Program-made: the position numbers and the translations under genes
The notes under the pieces: generated by a model
Told to the model about the DNA's origin: nothing
What the model saw: only the letters and a program-made list of their open reading frames with translations
The model's database searches: none
Part shown: positions 26,137 to 35,483 of the stretch, piece by piece
How the letters are laid out: the number at the start of each line of letters is the position of its first letter
Position numbering within the stretch: the first letter of the stretch is position 1
Assembly (NCBI RefSeq): GCF_009647605.1
Contig: NZ_WJIF01000003.1
Span: forward strand, 347,988-411,987
DNA: 64,000 bases
Reading direction: 5' to 3'
Source of the DNA: Agromyces agglutinans
GTDB taxonomy: Bacteria; Actinomycetota; Actinomycetes; Actinomycetales; Microbacteriaceae

Positions 26137-27387
26137 ATGTCGACCTCCACCCCTCCCCACGTGCTCGTCTCCGGCGGCGGCATCGCCGGCAACGCCCTCG
26201 CGCTCCAGCTCGTCCGCAGCGGCATCCGCGTCACCGTCGCCGAGCGCGCGCCGGCGCCCCGACCCGGCGGCCAATCGGTCGACCTGCGCGGCGCGAGCCG
26301 CGAGGTCGCCGAGCGCATGGGGCTCATGCCCGGTATCCGCCGCCGGCAGCTCGACGAACGCGGCATCGCCTACGTGAACGGCCGCGGTCGTGTCTACGGC
26401 CGCATGTCGATGGAGGACTTCGACGGCAAGGGAGCCGTCGCCGAGATCGAGATCGCGCGCGGCGACCTGAACCAGGTGCTGCTCGACGAACTCGACGCTG
26501 CGAGCGTCGCCGCCCCCGGTCTCGTCGACCTCCGCTACGGCGAGCACCTCACCGCGCTCGAACAGGACGCCGAGGGCGTCGACGCCACGTTCGCATCCGG
26601 GCGCGTCGAGCGTTTCGACCTCGTGGTGGGCGCCGACGGCGTGCACTCGAAGACGCGGCGACTCGCATTCGGCCCCGAGGAGGACTTCGCGACCTACCTC
26701 GGCGGGTACACGGCGTTCTTCTCCATGCCGACGCCGGCCGACGCGCAGCCCGGCTGGTTCGCCCTGCGTGCCGTTCCGGGCGCGGCGATCGGCATCCGGC
26801 CCGGCGCCGACCCGGCCACCTCGATGGCGATCCTGACGCTCCGGGTCGACCGCGACCCGTCCCTGCGCGGCGACCGGGCGGCGCAGGAGGCGCTCATCCG
26901 CCGGGCTGTGCGCGGCTCGGGCTGGCACGAGGAAGCGATCCTCGAGGCCATGGGCTCGGCCGAGGACTTCTACTTCGACGAACTCGACCGGATCGACGTG
27001 CCGGAACCGGTCTCCGGCCGCATCGCGCTCCTGGGCGACGCCGCCTCGTGCGGCTCGCCGTTGTCGGGCATGGGCACCGCGACCGCGCTGATCGGCGCCT
27101 ACCTGCTCGCGGGCGAGATCGCTGCGACGCCGGCCGACCCGTCCGGCGCGCTGCAGCGGTACGCCAGTGCGCTGGCACCGTTCGCCGAGGCCGGCAAGGT
27201 GCTGCCGGGCGGGGGAATCGGGTTCATGGTCCCCGCGTCACGCGCCGTCGCCCTCCTCTCGCAGGCGACGATGCGCGTGATGCTGTCGCGGCCGTTCCGC
27301 CCGCTGATCAAGCGGATGTTCAACGAGGAGTCCGCGACGCTCGCGCTGCCCGAGATCCGAGCGCTCGCGAACACGACCGCGTCATAG
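26137..27387 (+). CDS. FAD-dependent monooxygenase (aromatic hydroxylase / tetracycline-destructase-like)
   Basis: A 416-residue class A flavin monooxygenase. It has the N-terminal HVLVSGGGIAGNALALQLVRSG Rossmann motif, the DG motif FDLVVGADGVHSKTR near residue 175, and the second FAD motif GRIALLGDAASCGSPLSGMGT near residue 300. It oxidises an unknown small aromatic or polyketide using NAD(P)H. The ATG at 26137 has GAAGGGA upstream. Divergent TetR and operator repeats point to substrate-induced expression, perhaps for detoxification. Confidence 0.88.
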   Translation: MSTSTPPHVLVSGGGIAGNALALQLVRSGIRVTVAERAPAPRPGGQSVDLRGASREVAERMGLMPGIRRRQLDERGIAYVNGRGRVYGRMSMEDFDGKGAVAEIEIARGDLNQVLLDELDAASVAAPGLVDLRYGEHLTALEQDAEGVDATFASGRVERFDLVVGADGVHSKTRRLAFGPEEDFATYLGGYTAFFSMPTPADAQPGWFALRAVPGAAIGIRPGADPATSMAILTLRVDRDPSLRGDRAAQEALIRRAVRGSGWHEEAILEAMGSAEDFYFDELDRIDVPEPVSGRIALLGDAASCGSPLSGMGTATALIGAYLLAGEIAATPADPSGALQRYASALAPFAEAGKVLPGGGIGFMVPASRAVALLSQATMRVMLSRPFRPLIKRMFNEESATLALPEIRALANTTAS

Positions 27388-27390
27388 GCT
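27385..27390 (+). promoter_or_regulatory. -10 box TAGGCT overlapping a stop codon
   Basis: TAGGCT begins with the TAG stop of the monooxygenase gene and ends seven bases before the ATG at 27398. Confidence 0.45.
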
Positions 27391-27397
27391 CGTCGGC

Positions 27398-28606
27398 ATG
27401 GCCTACGACGTCGACCGGCTCCGCGCCGGGTTCCCCTCGCTCGAATCCGGCTGGGCCCACTTCGACGGACCGGGCGGCACGCAGACGCCCCGCGCCGTCG
27501 GCGAGGCGGTCGCGAACGTGCTCACCGGCCCGCTCTCGAACCGGGGCACGATCGGCGAGTCCGAGGAGAACGCCGAGCGCGCCGTGCACGGGTTCCGACT
27601 CGCGATGGCCGACCTCGTGAACGGGCATCCACGCGGGATCGTGCACGGCCGCAGCGCCACGGCACTCGCGTACGACTTCGCGCGGCACCTGTCGCGCGAC
27701 TGGGGGCCGGGCGACGAGATCGTCGTGACCCGGCTCGACCACGACGCGAACGTGCGCCCGTGGGTGCAGGCGGCCGAGCGCGCCGGCGCGGCCGTGCGCT
27801 GGGCGGAGTTCGACCCCGCGACGGGTGAGCTGCCGGCATCCGCCGTGGCCGCGCTGCTCTCGGAGCGCACGCGGCTCGTCGCCGTGACCGCGGCGTCCAA
27901 CCTCATCGGCACGATGCCCGACGTCCGGGCGATCGCCGACGCCGTGCACGGCGCCGGCGCGCTGCTCTACGTCGACGGCGTGCATTACGCCGCGCACGAG
28001 CTGCCCGACGTCGAAGCGCTCGGGGCCGACTTCTTCGCGTGCTCGCCGTACAAGTTCCTCGGCCCGCACTGCGGCGTGCTCGCGGCCGACCCGGCCCTGC
28101 TCGAGCGGATCCGTCCCGACAAGCTCGCGCCGTCGACCGATGCGGTGCCCGAGCGGTTCGAGTTCGGCACGCTCCCCTACGAACTGCTCGCCGGCGTCAC
28201 CGCGGCGGTCGACGTGCTCGCCGGTCTCGATCCGGCGACGGATGCCTCGGGCTCGCGCCGCGATCGCCTCGTCGCGGGGTTCCGCGGGCTGCACGCGCAC
28301 GAACAACGGCTGCGCGAACGCCTCGAGGCCGGCCTCGCCGACCTGCCGGGCTTGGTCGTGCACTCGCGCGCGCAGCGGCGCACGCCGACGACGCTCATGA
28401 CGTTCAAGGGCCGCGAACCCGCGGACGTCACCCGCGACCTCGCCGCCCGCAGGGTGCTCGCCCCGAGCGGCAACTTCTACGCGCTCGAGGCATCCCGGCA
28501 TCTCGGCCTCGGCGACGCCGGCGGCCTGCGCGTGGGACTGGCCCCGTACACCGACGACCGAGACGTCGAGCGACTGCTCGACGGCCTGAAGGAGGCCCTG
28601 GCATGA
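27398..28606 (+). CDS. Aminotransferase class V, cysteine-desulfurase-like
   Basis: A 402-residue PLP enzyme of the class V fold. The start FPSLESGWAHFDGPGGTQTP matches the group labelled cysteine desulfurase-like protein. VDGVHYAAH holds the PLP-binding Asp and His, and SPYKFLGPHCGVL around residue 218 the lysine that forms the Schiff base. The family includes selenocysteine lyase and carbon-sulfur lyases; the substrate is not known. It overlaps the next gene by four bases (ATGA), so the two act together. Confidence 0.84.
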   Translation: MAYDVDRLRAGFPSLESGWAHFDGPGGTQTPRAVGEAVANVLTGPLSNRGTIGESEENAERAVHGFRLAMADLVNGHPRGIVHGRSATALAYDFARHLSRDWGPGDEIVVTRLDHDANVRPWVQAAERAGAAVRWAEFDPATGELPASAVAALLSERTRLVAVTAASNLIGTMPDVRAIADAVHGAGALLYVDGVHYAAHELPDVEALGADFFACSPYKFLGPHCGVLAADPALLERIRPDKLAPSTDAVPERFEFGTLPYELLAGVTAAVDVLAGLDPATDASGSRRDRLVAGFRGLHAHEQRLRERLEAGLADLPGLVVHSRAQRRTPTTLMTFKGREPADVTRDLAARRVLAPSGNFYALEASRHLGLGDAGGLRVGLAPYTDDRDVERLLDGLKEALA

Positions 28607-29460
28607 CCGAAGCGAACCCGAACGAGGCCACCCCCGCGGAGGCGGGCGCGGTCGACGCGGCCGACGCACGCGAGGCGCGCGGGGCCGACGCGCGCGAGGC
28701 GCGCGGGGCCGAACTGCGCCGCCTGCACCACGCCCCCGAACTGCTGCAGGTCGTCAACGTCTGGGACGTCGCGAGCGCGAAGGTCGTGGCCGGCGTACCC
28801 GGCACGACCGCCCTCGCGACCGCGAGCCACTCGATCGCGGCGACGTTCGGCTACCCCGACGGCGAGCGGATCCCGCTCGACCTCACGCTCGACCTGGTCG
28901 GACGCATCGTCGCCGGGGTCGACCTGCCCGTCTCGGCCGACCTCGAGGCCGGGTACGGCGACGCCGGCGAGACGATCCGCCGGGCGGTGGGCGTCGGCGT
29001 CGTCGGCGCCAACCTCGAAGACCAGATGCGCCCGCTCGACGAGGCGGTCGCCGCGGTGCGGGCCGCGGTCGCCGCCGCCGAGGCCGAGGGCGTTCCCTTC
29101 GCCCTCAACGCGCGCACCGACGCGTTCCTCCGGGCCGGCGACCGCCCGGTCGCCGAGACGGTCGCCGACGCGATCGAACGCGGCCGCGCGTTCCTCGACG
29201 CGGGCGCGACCTGCGTCTTCGTGCCCGGCAACTTCGGCGAAGACGTCGTGACCGAACTCGTCGCGGGCATCGGCGAGCTGCGCGTCAGCCTCATCGGGCT
29301 GCCCGACGTGCCCCCGCCGGCTCGACTCGAGCAGCTCGGCGTCGCGCGCGTCTCGTACGGACCGTTCACGCAGCGGGTCGCGCTCGGGGCACTCGAGGAC
29401 CTCACGACGTATCTCAGCCGCGGCGGCGTGCTGCCGAGTGGCATCCGCCCCTTGAACTGA
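28603..29460 (+). CDS. Isocitrate lyase/PEP mutase family protein
   Basis: A 285-residue enzyme of the ICL/PEPM superfamily: LQVVNVWDVASAKVVAGVPGTTALATAS, SADLEAGYGDAGETIRRAVGVG with the metal-binding Asp/Glu, and GANLEDQM. The KKCGH loop of true lyases is absent, replaced around EDQMRPLDEA, so it is closer to oxaloacetate-hydrolase or phosphonopyruvate-hydrolase relatives. The first ~40 residues are a low-complexity extension from a 24-bp duplication. ATGA coupling to the PLP enzyme suggests one short pathway. Confidence 0.82.
   Translation: MTEANPNEATPAEAGAVDAADAREARGADAREARGAELRRLHHAPELLQVVNVWDVASAKVVAGVPGTTALATASHSIAATFGYPDGERIPLDLTLDLVGRIVAGVDLPVSADLEAGYGDAGETIRRAVGVGVVGANLEDQMRPLDEAVAAVRAAVAAAEAEGVPFALNARTDAFLRAGDRPVAETVADAIERGRAFLDAGATCVFVPGNFGEDVVTELVAGIGELRVSLIGLPDVPPPARLEQLGVARVSYGPFTQRVALGALEDLTTYLSRGGVLPSGIRPLN
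28660..28707 (+). repeat. 24-bp tandem duplication
   Basis: Two 24-base units (28660-28683 and 28684-28707) differ by one base and both encode Ala-Asp-Ala-Arg-Glu-Ala-Arg-Gly in the N-terminal extension. Confidence 0.95.
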
Positions 29461-29557
29461 CGCGCGCGCTAGGGTGGCTCGTGGCGGCTGGGCCGCCGGG
29501 GCCGTGCGGGGGCGCGGCCCGATGCGGCACCGGTTCGCCCCCGGATGAGGAGCGAGC

Positions 29558-30583
29558 ATGGCGAGCGGTATCCCCATCGAGGTGTCGGGCCTGACGAAGC
29601 GGTTCGGGCCGGTGACTGCTGTCGAACAATTGAGCTTCGCCGTCCAGCCCGGTCGGGTCACGGGATTCCTCGGGCCCAACGGCGCGGGCAAGACGACCAC
29701 CCTGCGGGTGCTGCTCGGGCTCGAGCGGCCGACCGAGGGCACCGCGACGTTCGGCGGCACCAGGTACGGAGCGCTCGAGCACCCGCTCCAGACGGTGGGC
29801 GCGGCGCTCGAGGCCGACTTCCACCCCGGACGTACGGCGCGGAACCACCTCGCGGTGTACGCCACCGCATCGGGCATTCCCAAGCCGCGCGTCGACGCCG
29901 TGCTCGAGCAGGTCGGCCTCGCCGAGTTCGGCGGGCGTCGCGTCGGCGGATTCTCGCTCGGCATGCGCCAGCGGCTCGCGCTCGCGTACACGCTGCTGGG
30001 CGATCCCGCGGTGTTCGTGCTCGACGAGCCGATCAACGGGCTCGACCCCGAGGGCATCAAGTGGATCCGGGTGTTCCTGCGGAACCTCGCCGCCGAGGGC
30101 CGCACCGTGCTCGTGAGCTCGCATCTCCTGAGCGAGGTGCAGCAGTCGGTCGACGACGTCGTGATCATCGCCAAGGGGCGACTCGTGAAGACGGGCACCC
30201 TCTCGAGCCTCGAACTCGACGCGGCACCGCGCACGATCGTCGACTCGCCCGACCGTGAGGCGTTGCGCGCCGTGCTCGCGACCGCGGGTCTGGACTTCAC
30301 CGAGGGCCGCAACGGCTTCATCGTCGACGAGCCCGACCCCGGCCGGGTCGGTCACGCGGCGTTCAGCGGCAACGTCGAGCTCAGCAGCCTGCACCGGCTG
30401 AAGTCCGGTCTCGAGGAATCGTTCCTCACGCTCGTCGGCGAGCAGGACGACGCGGGCACGCCGCCCGACAGCGCGCCGCCCGTCCACAGTGCCACGCCAG
30501 AGGGTGCGCCACCGCCCGACAGCACGCCGCCCGACAGTGCGCCGCCCGTCGGGAACACTCCCGACGAGGGAGGCGCCCGATGA
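29558..30583 (+). CDS. ABC transporter ATP-binding protein
   Basis: A 341-residue ABC ATPase. It has the P-loop GPNGAGKTTT near residue 40, the signature FSLGMRQRLALA (a common exporter variant of LSGGQ) near residue 132, Walker B VFVLDEPINGLDPEG, and the H-loop in VSSHLL. The last ~45 residues are a disordered Pro/Asp/Ser tail with PPDSAPP-like repeats, longer than usual. The ATG has GAGGAG upstream; TAGGGT (29470-29475) is a possible -10 box with an ~80-base leader. It overlaps the permease gene by four bases. Confidence 0.93.
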   Translation: MASGIPIEVSGLTKRFGPVTAVEQLSFAVQPGRVTGFLGPNGAGKTTTLRVLLGLERPTEGTATFGGTRYGALEHPLQTVGAALEADFHPGRTARNHLAVYATASGIPKPRVDAVLEQVGLAEFGGRRVGGFSLGMRQRLALAYTLLGDPAVFVLDEPINGLDPEGIKWIRVFLRNLAAEGRTVLVSSHLLSEVQQSVDDVVIIAKGRLVKTGTLSSLELDAAPRTIVDSPDREALRAVLATAGLDFTEGRNGFIVDEPDPGRVGHAAFSGNVELSSLHRLKSGLEESFLTLVGEQDDAGTPPDSAPPVHSATPEGAPPPDSTPPDSAPPVGNTPDEGGAR

Positions 30584-31404
30584 AGGCCTGGCGGGCCCTC
30601 GGGGCCGAGTTCCAGAAGGTCCTCACGACGCGCATGTGGTGGCTGCTCGCCATCCTGCTCGCGGTGTACGTCGCGTTCATGGCGGGCGGGCTCGGCGCAC
30701 TGTTCACCTGGCTGGCCGCGAACCCGCAGGACGCCGCCGAATCCGGTGGTGCCCCGCTGCCGAGCATGGATCTCGCGCCGCTGCTCTACAGCTTCGCGTC
30801 GACGATCGGATACGTGTTCCCGCTGTTGCTCGGCGCCCTCGCGGTGACCGGCGAGTTCCGCCACAAGACGCTGACGCCGACCTTCCTCGCTGAGCCGAAC
30901 CGTTCGCTCGTGCTGGCGGCGAAGTTCGTATCGGGCCTCATCGTCGGGGCGCTGCTCGGCGTCATCGCCTACGCGGTCTCGGTCGGCTCGGGCGCCGCCG
31001 CACTCGCCGGCTTCGGCCTCGAGACCAGCCTGGACTCGAGCGACACCTGGGCGGTCATCGGGCGCGGCGTCCTCGCGATGGCGCTCTGGGGCGGCATCGG
31101 CGTCGGCCTCGGCGTGCTCATCCCGAACCAGGTGGCGGCGGTGGTGATCGTGATCGCGTTCACCCAGTTCCTCGAGCCGATCCTGCGCTTCGCCGCGTCG
31201 CTGAACGAGGTCACCGCGAACATCGGGCGCTTCCTGCCCGGCGCGGCCAGCGATGCGCTCGTGGGCGCGTCCTTCTACAGCATCGCTTCCTTCGGCGGCG
31301 TGGAGCTGCTGGAGTGGTGGCAGGGCGGGCTGGTGCTGTTCGGGCTCGCCGTCGTGCTCGCGGTGATCGGCGGCGCGACCACCTGGCGGAGGGACATCTC
31401 GTAG
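30580..31404 (+). CDS. ABC transporter permease (ABC-2 type)
   Basis: A 274-residue membrane protein with about six helices. It starts MKAWRALGAEFQKVLTTRMWWLLAILLAVYV (in parts), typical of bacitracin/lantibiotic-type export permeases, and has the EFRHKTLTPTFLAEPNR cytoplasmic loop near residue 90 that contacts the ATPase. Coupled to the ATPase gene by ATGA. The substrate is unknown. Its TAG stop lies inside the first unit of a 51-bp tandem repeat. Confidence 0.92.
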   Translation: MKAWRALGAEFQKVLTTRMWWLLAILLAVYVAFMAGGLGALFTWLAANPQDAAESGGAPLPSMDLAPLLYSFASTIGYVFPLLLGALAVTGEFRHKTLTPTFLAEPNRSLVLAAKFVSGLIVGALLGVIAYAVSVGSGAAALAGFGLETSLDSSDTWAVIGRGVLAMALWGGIGVGLGVLIPNQVAAVVIVIAFTQFLEPILRFAASLNEVTANIGRFLPGAASDALVGASFYSIASFGGVELLEWWQGGLVLFGLAVVLAVIGGATTWRRDIS

Positions 31405-31515
31405 ATGGTTGCCCCAACCGAACCGGCGCCGCTCCCGCGGCGAAGCGGGTCGTAGATGGATGTCCCAACCGGACCTGCGCCGCTCCCGCGGCGCAACGGG
31501 TCGTAGATGGATGTC
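31399..31515 (+). repeat. 51-bp tandem repeat carrying TAG-ATG junctions
   Basis: Two full 51-base units (31399-31449 and 31450-31500, six mismatches) and a 15-base partial third unit span the gap between the ABC permease and the AlkZ-like gene. Each begins TCGTAGATGG, so each ATG follows directly on an in-frame TAG. Each full unit contains the hairpin CGCCGCTCCCGCGGCG and a 16-codon open frame. Confidence 0.9.
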
Positions 31516-32661
31516 GCCGAGCTCCGCTCGCGACGGCTGTTCGCGCAGGGGCTTCGGGGCGAGGTCTCGACGACGGATGCCACGACGCCCGCCGGCCTCG
31601 TGCGACGCGCCCTCGCGGTGCAGTCGCAGGAGTACCAGCCCGCGCAGTGGGGACTCGCGCAGCGCCTGCCGCCGGATGACCGGCCGGACGCGGCATCCGT
31701 GGCGGCGGCGATCGATCGCGGCGACATCCTGCGCACCCATGTGCTGCGCCCGACGTGGCACTTCGTCGACCCGGCCGACGCCCGATGGCTGCTCGAGGTC
31801 TCGGCGCCGCGCGTGGCGCGCATCCAGGCGACGTACGAACGCCGGCTCGGCATCGAGGGCGAGGCCGCGACCCGCGCGCTCGACGCGATGGCGGCCGCGG
31901 TCGCCGGCGGGCGGCACCGCACGCGTGGCGAGCTGTTCGAGGCGGTCGCCGACCAGGGCTGGCCGAGCTCGGCGATGCTGTTCCTGCTGCTGCGGGCCGA
32001 GCTCGAGCGGGTGCTCGTCTCCGGCGCCAATGCCGGCAGGCAGCGCACGTACGCGGCCTTCGACGAGCGCGTGCCGCCGTCGCCCGAGCGCAGCCGCGAG
32101 GATGCGCTCGCCGAGATCGCCGAACGGTTCCTGCTCACCCGCGGGCCGGCGACGGCGCGCGACCTGGCCACGTGGTCGGGCTTCACGCTGCGGGACATCC
32201 GAACGGCCCTCGCGGATGCCGCCGACCGCAGTGGCGGCCGAATCGAGCGCCTCGACGATCCCGACGAGGGCGAGCTGTGGCACGACGCATCCGTCGCCGC
32301 CGCGTGGACCGCACGCGACCCGGCGCGCGTCGCGGCCGACGACGACCCCGCACAGGTCGACCTGCTGCAGGGCTACGACGAGTACGTGATGGGCTACGCG
32401 ATGCCGCGCGCCTACCTGCAGCCCGCGGGAATCGAGGCGCCGATCGTGCCCGAGTACCCGCTGCACGCGATGTTCGCGAGCGGCACGATGGTCGGGCGGT
32501 GGACCTGGACCGGGCAGGGCCGGCGTGCGGTCGTGCGCATCGTTCCCTGGCGGCGGATGTCCCGCGCCGAGGTGCGCTCGCGCGACGCGCGCATCGCCGA
32601 GGTCGAGCGGTTCCTCGGCGTGCCGGTGACGGTCGAGGTCGACGGGGTCGCCGCGCCCTGA
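31507..32661 (+). CDS. Winged-helix DNA glycosylase-like protein (AlkZ family)
   Basis: A 384-residue protein of the HTH_42/AlkZ family (PF06224). ELRSRRLFAQGL opens the protein; RRALAVQSQEYQPAQWGLAQRL near residue 40 holds the Q-x-Q-type motif that in AlkZ/AlkX carries out base excision. LRTHVLRPTWHFVDPADARWLL and ATARDLATWSGFTLRDIRTAL follow. Characterised relatives unhook DNA interstrand crosslinks or excise alkylated bases, often next to a resistance gene. An ABC exporter lies just upstream, so shared defence against a DNA-damaging compound is possible (inference). Confidence 0.85.
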   Translation: MDVAELRSRRLFAQGLRGEVSTTDATTPAGLVRRALAVQSQEYQPAQWGLAQRLPPDDRPDAASVAAAIDRGDILRTHVLRPTWHFVDPADARWLLEVSAPRVARIQATYERRLGIEGEAATRALDAMAAAVAGGRHRTRGELFEAVADQGWPSSAMLFLLLRAELERVLVSGANAGRQRTYAAFDERVPPSPERSREDALAEIAERFLLTRGPATARDLATWSGFTLRDIRTALADAADRSGGRIERLDDPDEGELWHDASVAAAWTARDPARVAADDDPAQVDLLQGYDEYVMGYAMPRAYLQPAGIEAPIVPEYPLHAMFASGTMVGRWTWTGQGRRAVVRIVPWRRMSRAEVRSRDARIAEVERFLGVPVTVEVDGVAAP

Positions 32662-32702
32662 GCGGCGTCGAGGGCTCCGGCGGGCTCCGGCGGGCTCCCG
32701 AG

Positions 32703-33083
32703 CTACTCGACCGGGTCGGAGGGGTCGGCCGCGGCCGGCTCGACCTTCAGCCGGTCGATGAGCTCGGACGCGTGGTTCGTCGAGATGATGAGTCGCGCGA
32801 ACTCGCCGCCCGCGAGTTCGAGCACGACGGCCTGGCGCTTGCCCTTCACGATCACGAAGTCGCTGCCGCCGTGGTACTTCCACACGCCGACGGCGACGAC
32901 GAGCGGGATCTCGCTGCCACGTCGGCGGATGCCGCGGATCCAGATCCACGGATCGTCGGTGATCGTGGCCGAGCGGATGTCTTCACGTTGGATGACGAGG
33001 TCGTCGCCCCGGAACGCGAGGGATTTCTCGGTCGGGGTGAGTTGCACCTCGATCCGGTCGGCGTGGACCCGCAGCTTGGCCAT
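32703..33083 (-). CDS. Conserved hypothetical protein (PH-like fold)
   Basis: A 126-residue mostly beta-strand protein (KLRVHADRIEVQLTPTEK, then DDLVIQREDIRSATITDD, WKYHGGSDFVIVKGKRQAVVLEL) with a C-terminal helix, as in bacterial PH-like domains. No function known. Two start codons fit (33083 and 33092); 33083 gives the more natural N-terminus. Confidence 0.75.
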   Translation of the reverse strand: MAKLRVHADRIEVQLTPTEKSLAFRGDDLVIQREDIRSATITDDPWIWIRGIRRRGSEIPLVVAVGVWKYHGGSDFVIVKGKRQAVVLELAGGEFARLIISTNHASELIDRLKVEPAAADPSDPVE

Positions 33084-33119
33084 AGTCCCCATCCTGCCTC
33101 ATCCGAGCCGCCCGCCGGT

Positions 33120-33148
33120 CGAGGAGCGCGACGGGCCGCCGCTCCTCG
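33120..33148. terminator. Terminator hairpin after hemL
   Basis: CGAGGAGCG (33120-33128) and CGCTCCTCG (33140-33148) form a 9-bp stem around 11 bases, just past the hemL stop on the minus strand. It probably ends the heme transcript. Confidence 0.6.
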
Positions 33149-33159
33149 GCCGACGGCGG

Positions 33160-34482
33160 CTACACGGCGGGGCGGGCGGATGCCGCGGCGCGCGCGGCAG
33201 CGGGCAGGGCGTCGACGATGCGGCCGATCGCGGTGTCGTCGTGCGCGGCCGTGACGAACCAAGCCTCGAAGACCGACGGCGGCAGCGAGACGCCCGCGTC
33301 GAGCATGGCGTGGAAGAACGGCGCGTAGCGGAACGCCTCCTGCCGCTGCACGCCCGCGTAGTCGGTGACGCCGGACGCCACGTCGTCGCCGAACACGAAG
33401 CTGAACAGGCTGCCCGCGCGCTGCACGGCGTGGGCGACGCCCTCGGCCGAGAGCGCAGCCGACACGGCATCGGACACGGTCGCGGCGGTGCGGTCGAGGG
33501 CGTCGTAGACGGAGGCATCCGCCGCCCGAAGCGTCGCGATGCCGGCCGCGACCGCGACCGGGTTCCCCGACAGGGTGCCCGCCTGGTAGACCGGGCCGAG
33601 CGGTGCGAGCTGCTCCATGACGTCGGCGCGGCCGCCGAGGGCGGCGACGGGCATGCCGCCGCCGATGACCTTGCCGAAGGTCATCAGGTCGGGCGTGTAC
33701 GCATACTCGGTGGTCGACTCGAGGCCCCACCAGCCGGCTGCCGAGACGCGGAAGCCCGTGAGCACCTCGTCGGAGATGACGAGCGAGCCGTTCGCGTGCG
33801 CCAGTTCGATGAGCTCGCGGTTGAAGCCGGGCAGCGGCGGCACGACGCCCATGTTGGCCGCCGCGGCCTCGACGATGACGGCGGCGATGCGGTCGCCGTG
33901 CTCGGCGAAGGCCGCGCGCACCGCGTCGAGGTCGTTGTAGGGCAGCACGAGCGTGAGCGCGGCGATGTCGGCCGGCACCCCGGCGGAGCCCGGCAGCGCG
34001 AAGGTCGCGAGCCCCGACCCAGCCTCGGCGAGCAGCCCGTCGGAGTGGCCGTGGTAATGCCCGGCGAACTTCACGAGCACGTCGCGCCCGGTGAACCCGC
34101 GCGCGAGGCGGATCGCGCTCATCGTCGCCTCGGTGCCCGTGCTCACGAGCCGGAGACGCTCGACCGGGCCGATGCGCTGCTCGACGAGCTCGGCGAGCTC
34201 GGTCTCGGCGGGCGTCGACGAACCGAACGAGAGGCCGCGGGCCGCGGCATCCGTCACCGCGCCGATCACGCGCGGATCGGCGTGACCCAGGATCGCCGGG
34301 CCCCACCCGGCGACGAGGTCGACGTATTCGCGACCCTCGGCGTCGGTGACGTAGGGACCGCGCGCCGACACGAGGAACCGCGGCGTGCCGCCGACCGAGC
34401 GGAACGCCCGCACCGGCGAGTTCACGCCGCCGGGGATGGCGGCCTGCGCGCGGGCGAAGAGCTCGTCGTTGGTCGGGGTCAT
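33160..34482 (-). CDS. hemL: Glutamate-1-semialdehyde 2,1-aminomutase
   Basis: A 440-residue PLP enzyme converting glutamate-1-semialdehyde into 5-aminolevulinate. It begins with [23 protein letters not shown], typical of HemL, and has FVNSGTEA-like [41 protein letters not shown] with the PLP Asp, and [16 protein letters not shown] with the Schiff-base Lys around residue 268. The ATG overlaps the hemB stop (ATGA). Last gene of the heme run. Confidence 0.97.
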   Translation of the reverse strand: MTPTNDELFARAQAAIPGGVNSPVRAFRSVGGTPRFLVSARGPYVTDAEGREYVDLVAGWGPAILGHADPRVIGAVTDAAARGLSFGSSTPAETELAELVEQRIGPVERLRLVSTGTEATMSAIRLARGFTGRDVLVKFAGHYHGHSDGLLAEAGSGLATFALPGSAGVPADIAALTLVLPYNDLDAVRAAFAEHGDRIAAVIVEAAAANMGVVPPLPGFNRELIELAHANGSLVISDEVLTGFRVSAAGWWGLESTTEYAYTPDLMTFGKVIGGGMPVAALGGRADVMEQLAPLGPVYQAGTLSGNPVAVAAGIATLRAADASVYDALDRTAATVSDAVSAALSAEGVAHAVQRAGSLFSFVFGDDVASGVTDYAGVQRQEAFRYAPFFHAMLDAGVSLPPSVFEAWFVTAAHDDTAIGRIVDALPAAARAAASARPAV

Positions 34483-35477
34483 TCCGTCTCTCCGTTCCGG
34501 ATCCAGCCGGCGAGCTCGGTCGCCCAGTAGGTGAGCACGGCGTCGGCGCCGGCGCGGCGGATGCCCCGCACCGACTCGACGACCGCGCGCTTGCGGTCGA
34601 TCCAGCCGTGCGCGGCGGCGGCCTCGATCATCGCGTACTCCCCCGAGACCTGGTACGCCCAGACCGGCACCTCGGATGCCGCGGCCACGTCGGCGAGCAC
34701 GTCGAGGTAGCTGCCCGCGGGCTTGACCATGACGACGTCGGCGCCCTCCTCGATGTCGAGCACGGCCTCGCGCAGGCCCTCGCGGCGGTTGCCGGGGTCG
34801 AGCTGGTAGGTGCGGCGGTCGCCCTCGAGGGTCGACTCGACCGCGTCGCGGAAGGGGCCGTAGAACGCGCTGGCGTACTTGGCGGAGTAGGCGAGGATCG
34901 CGGTGCCCGTGAACCCGTCGGCGTCGAGCGCTTCGCGCACGGCGGCGACCTGGCCGTCCATCATGCCCGACAGGCCGAGGAGCTCGGACCCCGAGCGCGC
35001 CTGCTCGAGCGCCATGGCGACGTACCGCTCGAGCGTGGCGTCGTTGTCGACGCGGCCCTCGGCGTCGAGCACGCCGCAGTGGCCGTGGTCGGTGAACTCG
35101 TCGAGGCACAGGTCGGTCTGCACGACGAGCGCACCGTCGGCCGCCTCGCGCGCGACCCGCGTCGCGACGTTGAGGATGCCGTTCGGGTCGGTCGCGCCGG
35201 AGCCGCGCGCATCACGCGTCTCGGGGACGCCGAAGAGCATCACGCCGCCGACGCCGGCCTCGGCGGCCTCGGCGATCGCGCGGGGCAGGCTGTCGAGCGA
35301 GTGCTGCACCACGCCCGGCATCGATGCGATCGGGAGCGCCTCGGTCACGCCCTCGCGCACGAACAGCGGCAGCACCAGATCGGCCGGATGCAGCCGGGTC
35401 TCGGAGACGAGCCGGCGCAGCGCGGGGGTCTCGCGCAGGCGACGAGGACGGATGACGGGGCGGGGCGTCGATCTCAC
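34479..35477 (-). CDS. hemB: Delta-aminolevulinic acid dehydratase (porphobilinogen synthase)
   Basis: A 332-residue enzyme joining two 5-aminolevulinates into porphobilinogen. Active-site lysines are seen in [16 protein letters not shown] and [11 protein letters not shown]. The metal segment reads [14 protein letters not shown], with Asp in place of the second Cys, the pattern of Mg-dependent rather than Zn-dependent HemB. The GTG at 35477 is supported by minus-strand TAGGCT six bases upstream, so hemB-hemL may have its own promoter besides read-through from hemD. Confidence 0.97.
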   Translation of the reverse strand: MRSTPRPVIRPRRLRETPALRRLVSETRLHPADLVLPLFVREGVTEALPIASMPGVVQHSLDSLPRAIAEAAEAGVGGVMLFGVPETRDARGSGATDPNGILNVATRVAREAADGALVVQTDLCLDEFTDHGHCGVLDAEGRVDNDATLERYVAMALEQARSGSELLGLSGMMDGQVAAVREALDADGFTGTAILAYSAKYASAFYGPFRDAVESTLEGDRRTYQLDPGNRREGLREAVLDIEEGADVVMVKPAGSYLDVLADVAAASEVPVWAYQVSGEYAMIEAAAAHGWIDRKRAVVESVRGIRRAGADAVLTYWATELAGWIRNGETE

Positions 35478-35483
35478 CGCACC

